A stretch of DNA of 11,155 nucleotides, taken from the NCBI GenBank assembly GCA_003978455.1, contig QNZT01000098.1:1-11155 (forward strand), in the 5' to 3' direction. The position numbers and the translations under genes are program-made. Each line of letters begins with the position of its first letter. The stretch's first letter is position 1. Shown one piece after another: positions 1-5,820 of this stretch. This DNA is from Sulfurospirillum sp. (lineage in GTDB: Bacteria; Campylobacterota; Campylobacteria; Campylobacterales; QNZT01). A model generated the notes under the pieces. The model was given only the letters and a program-made list of their open reading frames with translations. It had not been told where the DNA came from and did no database searches.

Positions 1-150
1 TGAGTTTGCATAGGGGTCGTATCCTTTCTGCTTTTTGACAAACAGGACGATTTCACACCACTCGCTTCGCTCCAACTCTGCCACTATCTCTGCCTGATAC
101 TTCGGCAAAACCGTATCGTCGACCAGTATCCCTACTCTCAGTTTTCCCAT
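1..150 (-). CDS. Partial N-terminus, possible formyltransferase-family protein
   Basis: An open frame on the minus strand starts with ATG at 150 and stays open for 50 codons to the left edge, so the C-terminus is missing. The protein begins MGKLRVGILVDDTVLPKYQA and continues with a predicted helix and a strand (EIVLFVKK). This beta-alpha-beta opening, with a hydrophobic strand followed by a short Asp-rich turn, resembles the start of formyltransferase-like (methionyl-tRNA formyltransferase-fold) proteins. That resemblance is only a pattern impression. A second ATG lies immediately upstream at 153. The AGAGG-type ribosome binding site sits about 6 nt from the ATG at 150 and only 3 nt from the one at 153, so 150 is preferred. 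The gene starts 12 nt after the stop of the PqiC-like lipoprotein gene and is probably the fifth cistron of the pqi operon. The coding call is fairly sure; the function is not. Confidence 0.65.
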   Translation of the reverse strand, partial: MGKLRVGILVDDTVLPKYQAEIVAELERSEWCEIVLFVKKQKGYDPYANS

Positions 151-162
151 CATCTACCTCTG

Positions 163-714
163 CTACTTTGATCTCTTTATATCGTCTAAAAGGGAAACCA
201 CTTCACGCTCCAGCGCGAAAAAAGCTCTTTTCATGCTCTCGACGATTTTGGCGCTGTTGTGCATATCGGTCGGCTCTTTGAGCGAAACCACTTTGTCGCG
301 GTTGTTGATCCGCACCACCGCATCCAGATAGACATATCCTTTGTAAGCGATAAAACGGGTGATCTTGATATGGACGATCGTGTCGATACGCTGATGCCCT
401 TCCCACGGATAGTGGAAAATCTGGCTCTTTGGCAGACTCTTTTGCAAGTCAAAGATCAGCGCATTGGTCAGATCTTCCTGCATATTGACCGCCCAGAGTG
501 CATCGTCGAGAAATTCGACCCGGTTATCTTTTTTCAGGATCGCCACCCTCCCATCCGTGATATAGGGAGGCAGTTCGATACTCTCTATGCCGATCACCTT
601 TTGGTCGGTTTCATGAACAGTTGTGATCTTGTGCGGAGAAGAGAGCATATAGTAGTGTTTCGCACCGCACCCCGTAAAGAGTACTGTAAGTATCAGGCTT
701 ATGATATATTTCAT
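163..714 (-). CDS. pqiC: PqiC-like outer-membrane lipoprotein (ABC_trans_aux family)
   Basis: This 183-residue protein opens with a short signal peptide and a lipobox-like end (LFTGC, Cys16), which predicts lipidation and anchoring in the envelope. The mature part begins KHYYMLSS and continues with a GIESIELPPYI segment and LDDALWA, the typical order of PqiC/YmbA-type auxiliary lipoproteins, whose usual length is about 180-190 residues. In the known Pqi system PqiC sits on the inner face of the outer membrane and docks the periplasmic PqiB needle. Residue -3 of the lipobox is Phe rather than the commoner Leu/Ala/Ser, a mild deviation. The start codon abuts the pqiB stop with no gap (TAG then ATG), and a GGAGA ribosome binding site lies inside the end of pqiB, about 9 nt upstream. 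The two genes are therefore almost certainly co-transcribed and probably translationally coupled. The family call rests on sequence look plus strong operon context. Confidence 0.88.
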   Translation of the reverse strand: MKYIISLILTVLFTGCGAKHYYMLSSPHKITTVHETDQKVIGIESIELPPYITDGRVAILKKDNRVEFLDDALWAVNMQEDLTNALIFDLQKSLPKSQIFHYPWEGHQRIDTIVHIKITRFIAYKGYVYLDAVVRINNRDKVVSLKEPTDMHNSAKIVESMKRAFFALEREVVSLLDDIKRSK

Positions 715-2361
715 CTATTTGTCTCCAAAAATAAGTGCATTCGGTTTTTTCTCAAGTTTGTTTGTCAGCCTCTCGATCGACTGAGACGCTTTTGTCAACT
801 CCCTGAGGGTGATCGTGATCTCACGGGAAAGTGCCGATTTGTTGCCGTTCGCCTGGAGCAGTCCGTTGATACCGTCAAGCGCTTTTTGCATCTCGCCAAG
901 AATCGCCGCTATCTTTTTCGGTGTCGATTTCAGCGCCGGATCGGCAGAGATTTTTTTGAAGTTTTTCGCCACAACCGCAAACTCCCTGAGTATCTTGACA
1001 CTTTGGCGCGAATTGTCATCGACCGCTTTTTTCACGCTTGCCAGCAATCCTTCGACATCGAGTTGATTGACTTTATCCAGTATCTGCGAAAGTTTTTGGG
1101 CGATATCCGCATCGTTGCTTCGAACTGTCGGGATGATCTCCTTATTTCCGCTCTTTTCGATCTGCCGCTGTCCCGCTTTGCCTTCATAAACCAGTTCCAC
1201 ATACTGACTGCCGGTAATCGGGTCACTTTGTGAGATCTTCGCACGCAGTCCCTGACTGACAGCATTTTCAAAAAATCTTTTTGTATCCTGCCGCGTCTTG
1301 TCATTTCTGTCCGCAAAAGCGGAGGTGTCGATCAACACTTCGATCGTCGAGATGATCTTTTTCACACTGTTGTCAAAGTCGGAGTGCATCGCCACAACAC
1401 TGCCCACCTGAAAACCGAAAAACTCCACCGGTGCACCGACATCGAGTTTGGCGATAGGCTCATCAACCAGCATGAAGTAATGGTGCTGATGTGCTTTTCC
1501 GAGACCGATACGCTTCTTCTGCATCGCCAGCTTGTCTTTGTAAAGATAAAAGGTACATGAGATCCCCTGCTCCTTTTCATGAACGATCAATGGAGGGGTA
1601 TCAAACGTGATCCCGCCGTTGAGTATGTGCGACACCGGTGCCAGATCGAGATTGAACCCGGAGTGGTTAAATGTAAAACTGATATTGCTCATGAGCCAGA
1701 ACTTGGTCTCTTTGCTGATATACTCTGTGTAAGGGTGTTTGATAAAAACATCAAAATCGACTTTCATACCATCATCCGCCAGCCGGATATCTTCGATCTC
1801 TCCGACTCTGATCTTACGATAATAGACCGGACTGCCGATATGCAGGTTTCGTGAATCCGGTGCACTCAGATGGTAGCGGTATCCTGTGTCGTTGTTTCTG
1901 TCTATGTAGGGTTTGTCGAGTCCCTCATAGACCTTTTTGACTTTATGCCCATCCCCTTTTTCTGCATACATACTGATATAGGTACCTGAGATGAGCGTAT
2001 CCAGACCGGTGATCCCTCCGCTGCCCACTTCGGGTTTGACAATCCAGAATTTCGTTTTGTCGTTTAAAAAGGGTTCTGCCTCTTTGTTCATCCGTACTGT
2101 GACCACCACACGGTCACTCTCTTTGTCCAGAGATATCTCCTTGACCACACCGATCGGTACGTCACGGTACTTGACATAACTCTGGTTCGCCTGCAACCCG
2201 CTGTTTTGTTTAAAGAGGATTTTGATCTCGGGTCCCAGCTGTGAAAAGTACTGATACGCAAACCAGAGGGAAATCAAAAGAGCGATCACAGGAACGATCC
2301 AGATCGATGTCAGCAAAGAGAGTTTGCTTTTTCTGCTCGTTTTAGGTTCATGAATCTGCAT
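715..2361 (-). CDS. pqiB: PqiB-like MCE-domain lipid transport protein
   Basis: This 548-residue protein is about the length of E. coli PqiB. It has a basic cytoplasmic N-terminus, one membrane helix at about residues 17-39 (SIWIVPVIALLISLWFAYQY), then three MCE domains at roughly 44-135, 160-255 and 293-395. Each MCE domain carries the usual core of a strand, then YVKYRDVPIGVV, VYYRKIRVGEI or VEFFGFQVGSV. A long helical region follows at about 415-540, and the protein ends PNALIFGDK, like other PqiB proteins. In the studied family, PqiB hexamers stack MCE rings and form a helical needle across the periplasm through which lipids are thought to move between the two membranes. The gene starts 3 nt after the second PqiA half, with an AAGGAG site inside the end of that gene. 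No ATPase is encoded nearby, which fits Pqi rather than Mla systems. Confidence 0.95.
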   Translation of the reverse strand: MQIHEPKTSRKSKLSLLTSIWIVPVIALLISLWFAYQYFSQLGPEIKILFKQNSGLQANQSYVKYRDVPIGVVKEISLDKESDRVVVTVRMNKEAEPFLNDKTKFWIVKPEVGSGGITGLDTLISGTYISMYAEKGDGHKVKKVYEGLDKPYIDRNNDTGYRYHLSAPDSRNLHIGSPVYYRKIRVGEIEDIRLADDGMKVDFDVFIKHPYTEYISKETKFWLMSNISFTFNHSGFNLDLAPVSHILNGGITFDTPPLIVHEKEQGISCTFYLYKDKLAMQKKRIGLGKAHQHHYFMLVDEPIAKLDVGAPVEFFGFQVGSVVAMHSDFDNSVKKIISTIEVLIDTSAFADRNDKTRQDTKRFFENAVSQGLRAKISQSDPITGSQYVELVYEGKAGQRQIEKSGNKEIIPTVRSNDADIAQKLSQILDKVNQLDVEGLLASVKKAVDDNSRQSVKILREFAVVAKNFKKISADPALKSTPKKIAAILGEMQKALDGINGLLQANGNKSALSREITITLRELTKASQSIERLTNKLEKKPNALIFGDK

Positions 2362-2364
2362 AGG

Positions 2365-2982
2365 TTACGACTCCTTCTCTTTCTCTTTTTGGCTGTGTAA
2401 AATCATACGTGTATCGAAACTGTGCGCCGAAAGCATCGTAAAGATCACCATCAGCGCAAATGCGGTCGAAGCGACACCGGGGATGATGCTCACATAAGTA
2501 TACTGCACCAGTGTTGCAAGTATCGCCACGACAAAAACATCCACCATCGACCAGGGACCGATGATCTCAGTGATGTAAAAAAGTTTGTGTTTGTCCACTT
2601 TTGACGCTTCCGTGTCGATCTTCACCGCTATCAGCAGATAGAGTAACATAATAAATTTGACAATAGGAACAAAAACCGACGCAAACAGGATAATCAGCGC
2701 AATAGGATAACTCCCGTGCTCCCACAAAGAGAGAATACCTCCGATAATCGTATTTTCCTGACTGTGCCCCAATTGGCGCGTGATCAGGATCGGATAGAGA
2801 TTGGCAGGCAGATACAAAATCATCGCCGTGATCAAAAAAGCCCAGCTCCGCGCATAACTCTTTGCCTTTTCATGATATACCTTGTGCCGGCAGCGGCGGC
2901 AGACAAGCGCTTCGCCGGTATCGTAGTTTACCGCGTCACATACGGGACAGGCGATCAGTTTACTTTTGACGGTAGATCTCAT
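2365..2982 (-). CDS. pqiA: PqiA-family membrane protein, C-terminal half
   Basis: This 205-residue inner-membrane protein begins with a cytoplasmic zinc-ribbon-like segment (Cys12-Pro-Val-Cys15 and Cys28-Arg-Arg-Cys31). About four membrane helices follow, near residues 47-67, 94-123, 147-170 and 172-186. The loops contain YLPANLYPIL, GSYPIAL and IIGPWSMVDVF, hallmarks of the PqiA domain. In E. coli, PqiA is one protein of about 417 residues built from two such domains; here each domain is its own gene, and 205 plus 212 residues add up to that length. This copy has the canonical PANLYP and GPWSMVDVF motifs and corresponds best to the second domain. The start ATG overlaps the end of the upstream half by 23 nt in another frame, with a GGAG site 7 nt before it. 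PqiA is thought to load lipids into, or take them from, PqiB, but its precise role is not settled. Confidence 0.92.
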   Translation of the reverse strand: MRSTVKSKLIACPVCDAVNYDTGEALVCRRCRHKVYHEKAKSYARSWAFLITAMILYLPANLYPILITRQLGHSQENTIIGGILSLWEHGSYPIALIILFASVFVPIVKFIMLLYLLIAVKIDTEASKVDKHKLFYITEIIGPWSMVDVFVVAILATLVQYTYVSIIPGVASTAFALMVIFTMLSAHSFDTRMILHSQKEKEKES

Positions 2983-3598
2983 CCCACAACTCCCATAAAT
3001 CTGCCAGCCGTATCGCTTTGGTCAAGTAAATATCAAGCAAAATAAAACCGATCAAACCCCAGAACGAGACGCCGAACTCGATCTGTGCATAACCGATCAG
3101 TTTCACCAGTGCCACCAGAATACTGATCAGAAATATCTCTATCATATTCCACGGACGCAGCATCGCCAGCGTCACCAGCAGTTTGCGTACGGTCTCTTTA
3201 CCGCTCTTTAAGTACATCAGTATCATGATAAAAGTATAGATAACGATGTAGAGCATCGGTATGACAAATATCAGAAAACTGACGATCAAACCGACAATGA
3301 AAAACTCCTCTTTGAAAAGCGTTACAAAAACAAATGGCAGCGTCAATCCGTGCCAAACACCGTTGATCTCGATCTTGACGATAGCAAAAGAGCTCGCTAG
3401 TAAAAATGTGATCAGTGTCGCAAGGCTGAGCGCAAGCGCTTTCTCATGAAGATTGTCATGACGATGGTACAAAATATGTTCACACTCGTCACAATAAGCC
3501 GCTTTGGCATCTTTGAGCCGGATTTTGCGATGTACGGTATGACACTCTGAACAGATGATAAGCTTATCCAAAGGTATTTCATTCATACTGTTCATCAT
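2960..3598 (-). CDS. pqiA: PqiA-family membrane protein, N-terminal half
   Basis: This 212-residue PqiA-domain protein is the first gene of the pqi operon. It carries a cytoplasmic zinc-ribbon-like segment (Cys16-Ser-Glu-Cys19, Cys36-Asp-Glu-Cys39) and about four membrane helices. It includes LRPWNMIEIFLISILVALVKL, here cited only by its core RPWNMIEIF, which matches the PqiA signature. It lacks the PANLYP motif of its downstream partner and has LLASSFAIVKI at the same point, so the two halves are diverged, not recent duplicates. Three ATG codons lie close together at 3598, 3595 and 3586 and none has a strong ribosome binding site; the longest is given, but any of the three could be used. The gene ends inside the next gene with a 23-nt overlap, so the two halves are expected in equal amounts and probably work as a heterodimer replacing one two-domain PqiA. 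Confidence 0.88.
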   Translation of the reverse strand: MMNSMNEIPLDKLIICSECHTVHRKIRLKDAKAAYCDECEHILYHRHDNLHEKALALSLATLITFLLASSFAIVKIEINGVWHGLTLPFVFVTLFKEEFFIVGLIVSFLIFVIPMLYIVIYTFIMILMYLKSGKETVRKLLVTLAMLRPWNMIEIFLISILVALVKLIGYAQIEFGVSFWGLIGFILLDIYLTKAIRLADLWELWDEIYRQK

Positions 3599-3642
3599 AG
3601 CAAAAGTTATGTAAATAGCTAAATAAAAAGTTTAAAATATTT

Positions 3643-3648
3643 ATTATA
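3643..3648 (-). promoter_or_regulatory. Probable -10 element of the pqi operon promoter
   Basis: On the minus strand this reads TATAAT, preceded by GGTAAAAA and followed by an AT-rich leader. It is about 45 nt upstream of the first pqiA start. The hexamer 17 nt further upstream reads TGTAAG, a poor -35, which is normal for Campylobacterota sigma-70 promoters. No start site has been mapped. Confidence 0.5.
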
Positions 3649-3683
3649 TTTTTACCTTCACAATTCTTACACAAAAAAAAAGC

Positions 3684-3689
3684 TATAAT
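3684..3689 (+). promoter_or_regulatory. Probable -10 element for the thioredoxin-like gene
   Basis: TATAAT stands on the plus strand just after a run of nine A residues (3673-3681), an arrangement common at Campylobacterota promoters. It lies 43 nt before the ATG at 3733, and an AAGGA ribosome binding site at 3721-3725 fits translation from that ATG. It is divergent from the pqi -10 element, about 40 nt away. Confidence 0.6.
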
Positions 3690-3732
3690 TTCAAGTTGCT
3701 AAAAGCGCTAAGTTATCCATAAGGAATTTGCC

Positions 3733-4248
3733 ATGAATATAAAAAAGATCTCACTTTTGATAGCACTGGTTGTAAGCTTTCTGTTTGCAAACCAACTGAC
3801 TACTGTCTACTCATACCAAAATGCCGTTTACAAAGCGAAAAAAGAGAACAAACTTGTACTTGTTATGATGAGCTACGACGGATGTCCCGTATGCGCTTAC
3901 ATGAAAGATATCGTTTTTGAACGCCCCGCTGTTCTGGATTATCTCAACCAACACTATTTTGTGGTTATCAAAGATATCGAAAAGGGGCACTATCCACAAC
4001 GTTTTTCGTCAGTTGATTCGCCTACATTTTTTTTCGTCGATCCCACTACAGAAGAAGAGACGATTGAGAAAAAAGTGGGAGGCTTCACACCGGAGAGATT
4101 TCTCGCTATTCTCAAAGAGGCAAACCATGATATCGATATAAATGCAACTGTTGCTACAGAACAAAATGCCACAGAACAGAATGCTACAAAAGCACCATGT
4201 AGAAAAAAAATGCCCTGTCGTGAAGAGGCAAAAGTAACGATTCAGTAA
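3733..4248 (+). CDS. Exported thioredoxin-fold protein with CPVC and Cys-containing tail
   Basis: This 171-residue protein has a Sec-type signal peptide of about 19 residues (MNIKKISLLIALVVSFLFAN). A thioredoxin-like domain follows at about residues 25-130. It has the redox motif Cys51-Pro-Val-Cys54 at the start of a helix after the strand LVLVMMS, the cis-proline loop at Ser96-Pro97-Thr98, and a last strand and helix VGGFTPERFLAIL. These point to a periplasmic thiol reductant or disulfide-handling protein of the thioredoxin_7/SoxW-like kind; the partner is unknown. After the domain comes a 35-residue tail with repeated NAT/EQNAT units (about 138-152), then a basic stretch with Cys156 and Cys162, each in a Pro-Cys-Arg motif. 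The tail is not part of the fold and is unusual. An AAGGA site and an upstream TATAAT support the start. The rhodanese gene follows after a 75-nt gap. Confidence 0.9.
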   Translation: MNIKKISLLIALVVSFLFANQLTTVYSYQNAVYKAKKENKLVLVMMSYDGCPVCAYMKDIVFERPAVLDYLNQHYFVVIKDIEKGHYPQRFSSVDSPTFFFVDPTTEEETIEKKVGGFTPERFLAILKEANHDIDINATVATEQNATEQNATKAPCRKKMPCREEAKVTIQ

Positions 4249-4310
4249 ACCGATCACTCTTGAAATTTTTCATAAAAGAAGATACTATTGCATTTTTAAA
4301 AAAAACAAAT

Positions 4311-4316
4311 AAGGAG
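4311..4316 (+). promoter_or_regulatory. Ribosome binding site of the rhodanese gene
   Basis: AAGGAG lies 7 nt before the ATG at 4324 and is the strongest Shine-Dalgarno match on the plus strand of this window. It fixes the start, and with it the full signal peptide, of the rhodanese. Confidence 0.8.
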
Positions 4317-4323
4317 AGATAAT

Positions 4324-4719
4324 ATGTTTAAAAAAATACTCTTGTTTATCGTAACATTTCAGGCAATCTTATTTGCCGATTTTACCAGCATCGATGCGGA
4401 TGAACTTCAAAGGCTTCAGGCACAAAATGCCCCTGTAATCGACATCCGTACACCTGGCGAATGGAAAGAGACGGGCGTCATTCCGGGGTCTCATAAGATT
4501 ATGTTTTTTGACGAACGCGGCAATTACAATGTTCAGAAATTTCTCGATGAACTGTACAAAGTGGCACCCGATAAAAACAAACCGATAATCCTGGTTTGCA
4601 GAACCGCCAGCCGGACAAAAGTTGTCGGAGATTTTCTCTCCAAGCAGGTCGGATACAAAAAAGTCAGAGACCTTAAGGGCGGTATTATGTTCGGATGGCA
4701 CGGGAAGGTGGAGAAGTAA
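4324..4719 (+). CDS. Periplasmic single-domain rhodanese
   Basis: This 131-residue protein has a signal peptide of about 18 residues ending AILFA. One rhodanese domain follows: the VIDIRTPGEW motif at about 38-47, GVIPGSHKI at 51-59, and the active-site loop Cys92-Arg-Thr-Ala-Ser-Arg-Thr. The catalytic Cys is present and the loop has normal length, so it should be able to carry a persulfide and move sulfane sulfur, for instance from thiosulfate or polysulfide to a thiol acceptor. The signal peptide puts it in the periplasm. It lies just after the exported thioredoxin-like gene on the same strand, so the thioredoxin may reduce or accept from the persulfide; this is inference from position. The 75-nt gap between them shows no clear terminator, so one transcript is possible. 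The physiological substrate cannot be read from sequence. Confidence 0.92.
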   Translation: MFKKILLFIVTFQAILFADFTSIDADELQRLQAQNAPVIDIRTPGEWKETGVIPGSHKIMFFDERGNYNVQKFLDELYKVAPDKNKPIILVCRTASRTKVVGDFLSKQVGYKKVRDLKGGIMFGWHGKVEK

Positions 4720-4754
4720 CTCTCTCCATCAACAAATCTTAAGCAAAATTAAAG

Positions 4755-4760
4755 TATAAT
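4755..4760 (+). promoter_or_regulatory. Probable -10 element of the rsmA-rarA operon
   Basis: TATAAT occurs in the 68-nt gap between the rhodanese stop and rsmA. Transcription starting about 7 nt downstream would leave a leader of only about 20 nt before the TTG start of rsmA and would place the short ATG frame at 4771 almost at the 5' end of the message. There is no clear -35 box. Confidence 0.55.
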
Positions 4761-4773
4761 CGGACGTTTCATG

Positions 4774-4779
4774 AAAAGG
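4774..4779 (+). promoter_or_regulatory. Ribosome binding site supporting the TTG start of rsmA
   Basis: AAAAGG stands 8 nt before TTG at 4788, correct spacing for that start. The same bases also form codons 2-3 of a six-codon ATG frame (4771-4791) that ends across the TTG. Confidence 0.5.
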
Positions 4780-4787
4780 CTCTCTGT

Positions 4788-5591
4788 TTGATTAAAGCAA
4801 AAAAGAAATTTGGTCAAAATTTTCTGAAAGATGAGTCTGTTAAACAGAAGATCATCCAAGCGATGCCCAATGATGACAAACCGGTCGTCGAAATTGGACC
4901 TGGCTTAGGTGATTTAACGAGAGAGCTGTTAGATGCACAAAAGCGTGTAACAGCTTTTGAAATTGACTTAGAGTTATGCGGTTATTTGCAGAAACGATTT
5001 AAAACCGAACTGAAAAGCGGTCAGTTGGAACTGGTTTGCAACGATGTTTTAGAGGAGTGGCAACACGACTCTCTGAGAGATGAAGCGTACCATCTCATCG
5101 CAAACCTGCCCTACTACGTCGCAACGAACATCATACTAAAAGCACTTGCAGATCAAAAGTGCCGATCGATTTTAGTGATGATTCAAAAAGAGGTTGCCCT
5201 GAAGTTTGCCGCCAAAAGCGGTGAAAAAGCTTTTTCGGCACTGTCGATTCTGGCAAATAGTATTTCAAAAGCGCAGATACTTTTTGATGTGGGGAGAGAA
5301 TGCTTCGATCCTCCGCCAAAAGTGGTATCGGCAGTGTTGCAACTGGAAAAATTCCGGGACTATACGCAAAGTGATCTCTTTGGGACCAAAGAAGAGCTGG
5401 AAGCCTTTCAGGCGTTTTTAAAGGCAGCTTTTCAGCAACCCAGAAAAGTGCTGATCAAAAACCTGCAAAGTCTTTATCCGAAAGAGGCTCTTTTGGAACA
5501 GTTTGAGACACTTGAAATATCTTCCGTCGCAAGACCCCATCAACTCAAGACTTCAGATTATCACCTATTGTTTAAAAATTTAAATAAATAG
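4788..5591 (+). CDS. rsmA: 16S rRNA dimethyladenosine transferase RsmA (KsgA)
   Basis: This 267-residue enzyme uses S-adenosylmethionine to dimethylate the two adjacent adenosines in the 3'-terminal hairpin loop of 16S rRNA (A1518/A1519 in E. coli numbering) late in small-subunit assembly. Visible motifs in order are FGQNFLKD (8-15), the SAM loop EIGPGLGDLT (35-44), the acidic residues of AFEID (56-60), NDV (85-87), and the catalytic Asn106-Leu-Pro-Tyr109. The C-terminal helical domain has PRKVLIKNLQ. Length and motif order are normal for the family. The start is TTG: no in-frame ATG or GTG lies between it and the upstream stop, and the next internal ATG would remove the conserved FGQNF segment. 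The gene is richer in A+T and uses more TTA/GTT-type codons than the genes that follow it. RNase J begins 10 nt downstream, so this is the first gene of an RNA-metabolism operon. Confidence 0.97.
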   Translation: MIKAKKKFGQNFLKDESVKQKIIQAMPNDDKPVVEIGPGLGDLTRELLDAQKRVTAFEIDLELCGYLQKRFKTELKSGQLELVCNDVLEEWQHDSLRDEAYHLIANLPYYVATNIILKALADQKCRSILVMIQKEVALKFAAKSGEKAFSALSILANSISKAQILFDVGRECFDPPPKVVSAVLQLEKFRDYTQSDLFGTKEELEAFQAFLKAAFQQPRKVLIKNLQSLYPKEALLEQFETLEISSVARPHQLKTSDYHLLFKNLNK

Positions 5592-5601
5592 GGAATTATA
5601 T

Positions 5602-5820
5602 ATGGAAGAAAACAACAATAACCAACAAAACAGTAGTAACAACAACAGCGAACAGTCGAAAAACCCGAACCAGAAAAAGAACAATCCCAACCGGCGAAAC
5701 AACCAAAACCGTAACCGAAACCAAAACGGCGGTCAAAAACAACAAGCTCAGCCAGGACAGGGACAAAAACAGGGTCAGGGGCAAAACAGACCTGCAAAAA
5801 AACGCAAAGGTCCTCCGAAA
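5602..5820 (+). other. Low-complexity segment encoding the RNase J N-terminal extension
   Basis: About 73 codons are dominated by AAC, CAA/CAG, AAA and CGA/CGT. Runs of Asn residues (NNNN, SSNNNS), a central NRNRNQN stretch and a Gln-Gly run (GQGQKQGQGQ) stand out. The coding strand is strongly A- and C-rich with few T residues. There is no perfect tandem repeat, but the composition would make the tract prone to length change. It ends in a basic patch, AKKRKGPPK, just before the folded part. Confidence 0.8.

Noticed and set aside
259..1233. A 324-codon open frame on the plus strand opposite pqiC and pqiB
   Set aside because: It lies wholly antisense to two well-supported genes, has a Phe/Arg/Asp-rich translation with no recognisable motif, and arises from the codon bias of the minus-strand genes.
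4709..4728. A possible terminator: TGGAGA and TCTCCA with an 8-nt loop over the rhodanese stop
   Set aside because: The stem is only 6 bp, overlaps the coding end, and is not followed by a T tract.
5602..5780. AAC-rich repetitive look, considered as a CRISPR or satellite repeat
   Set aside because: There is no constant repeat unit or spacer; the pattern is explained by Asn/Gln/Lys codons in the RNase J frame.
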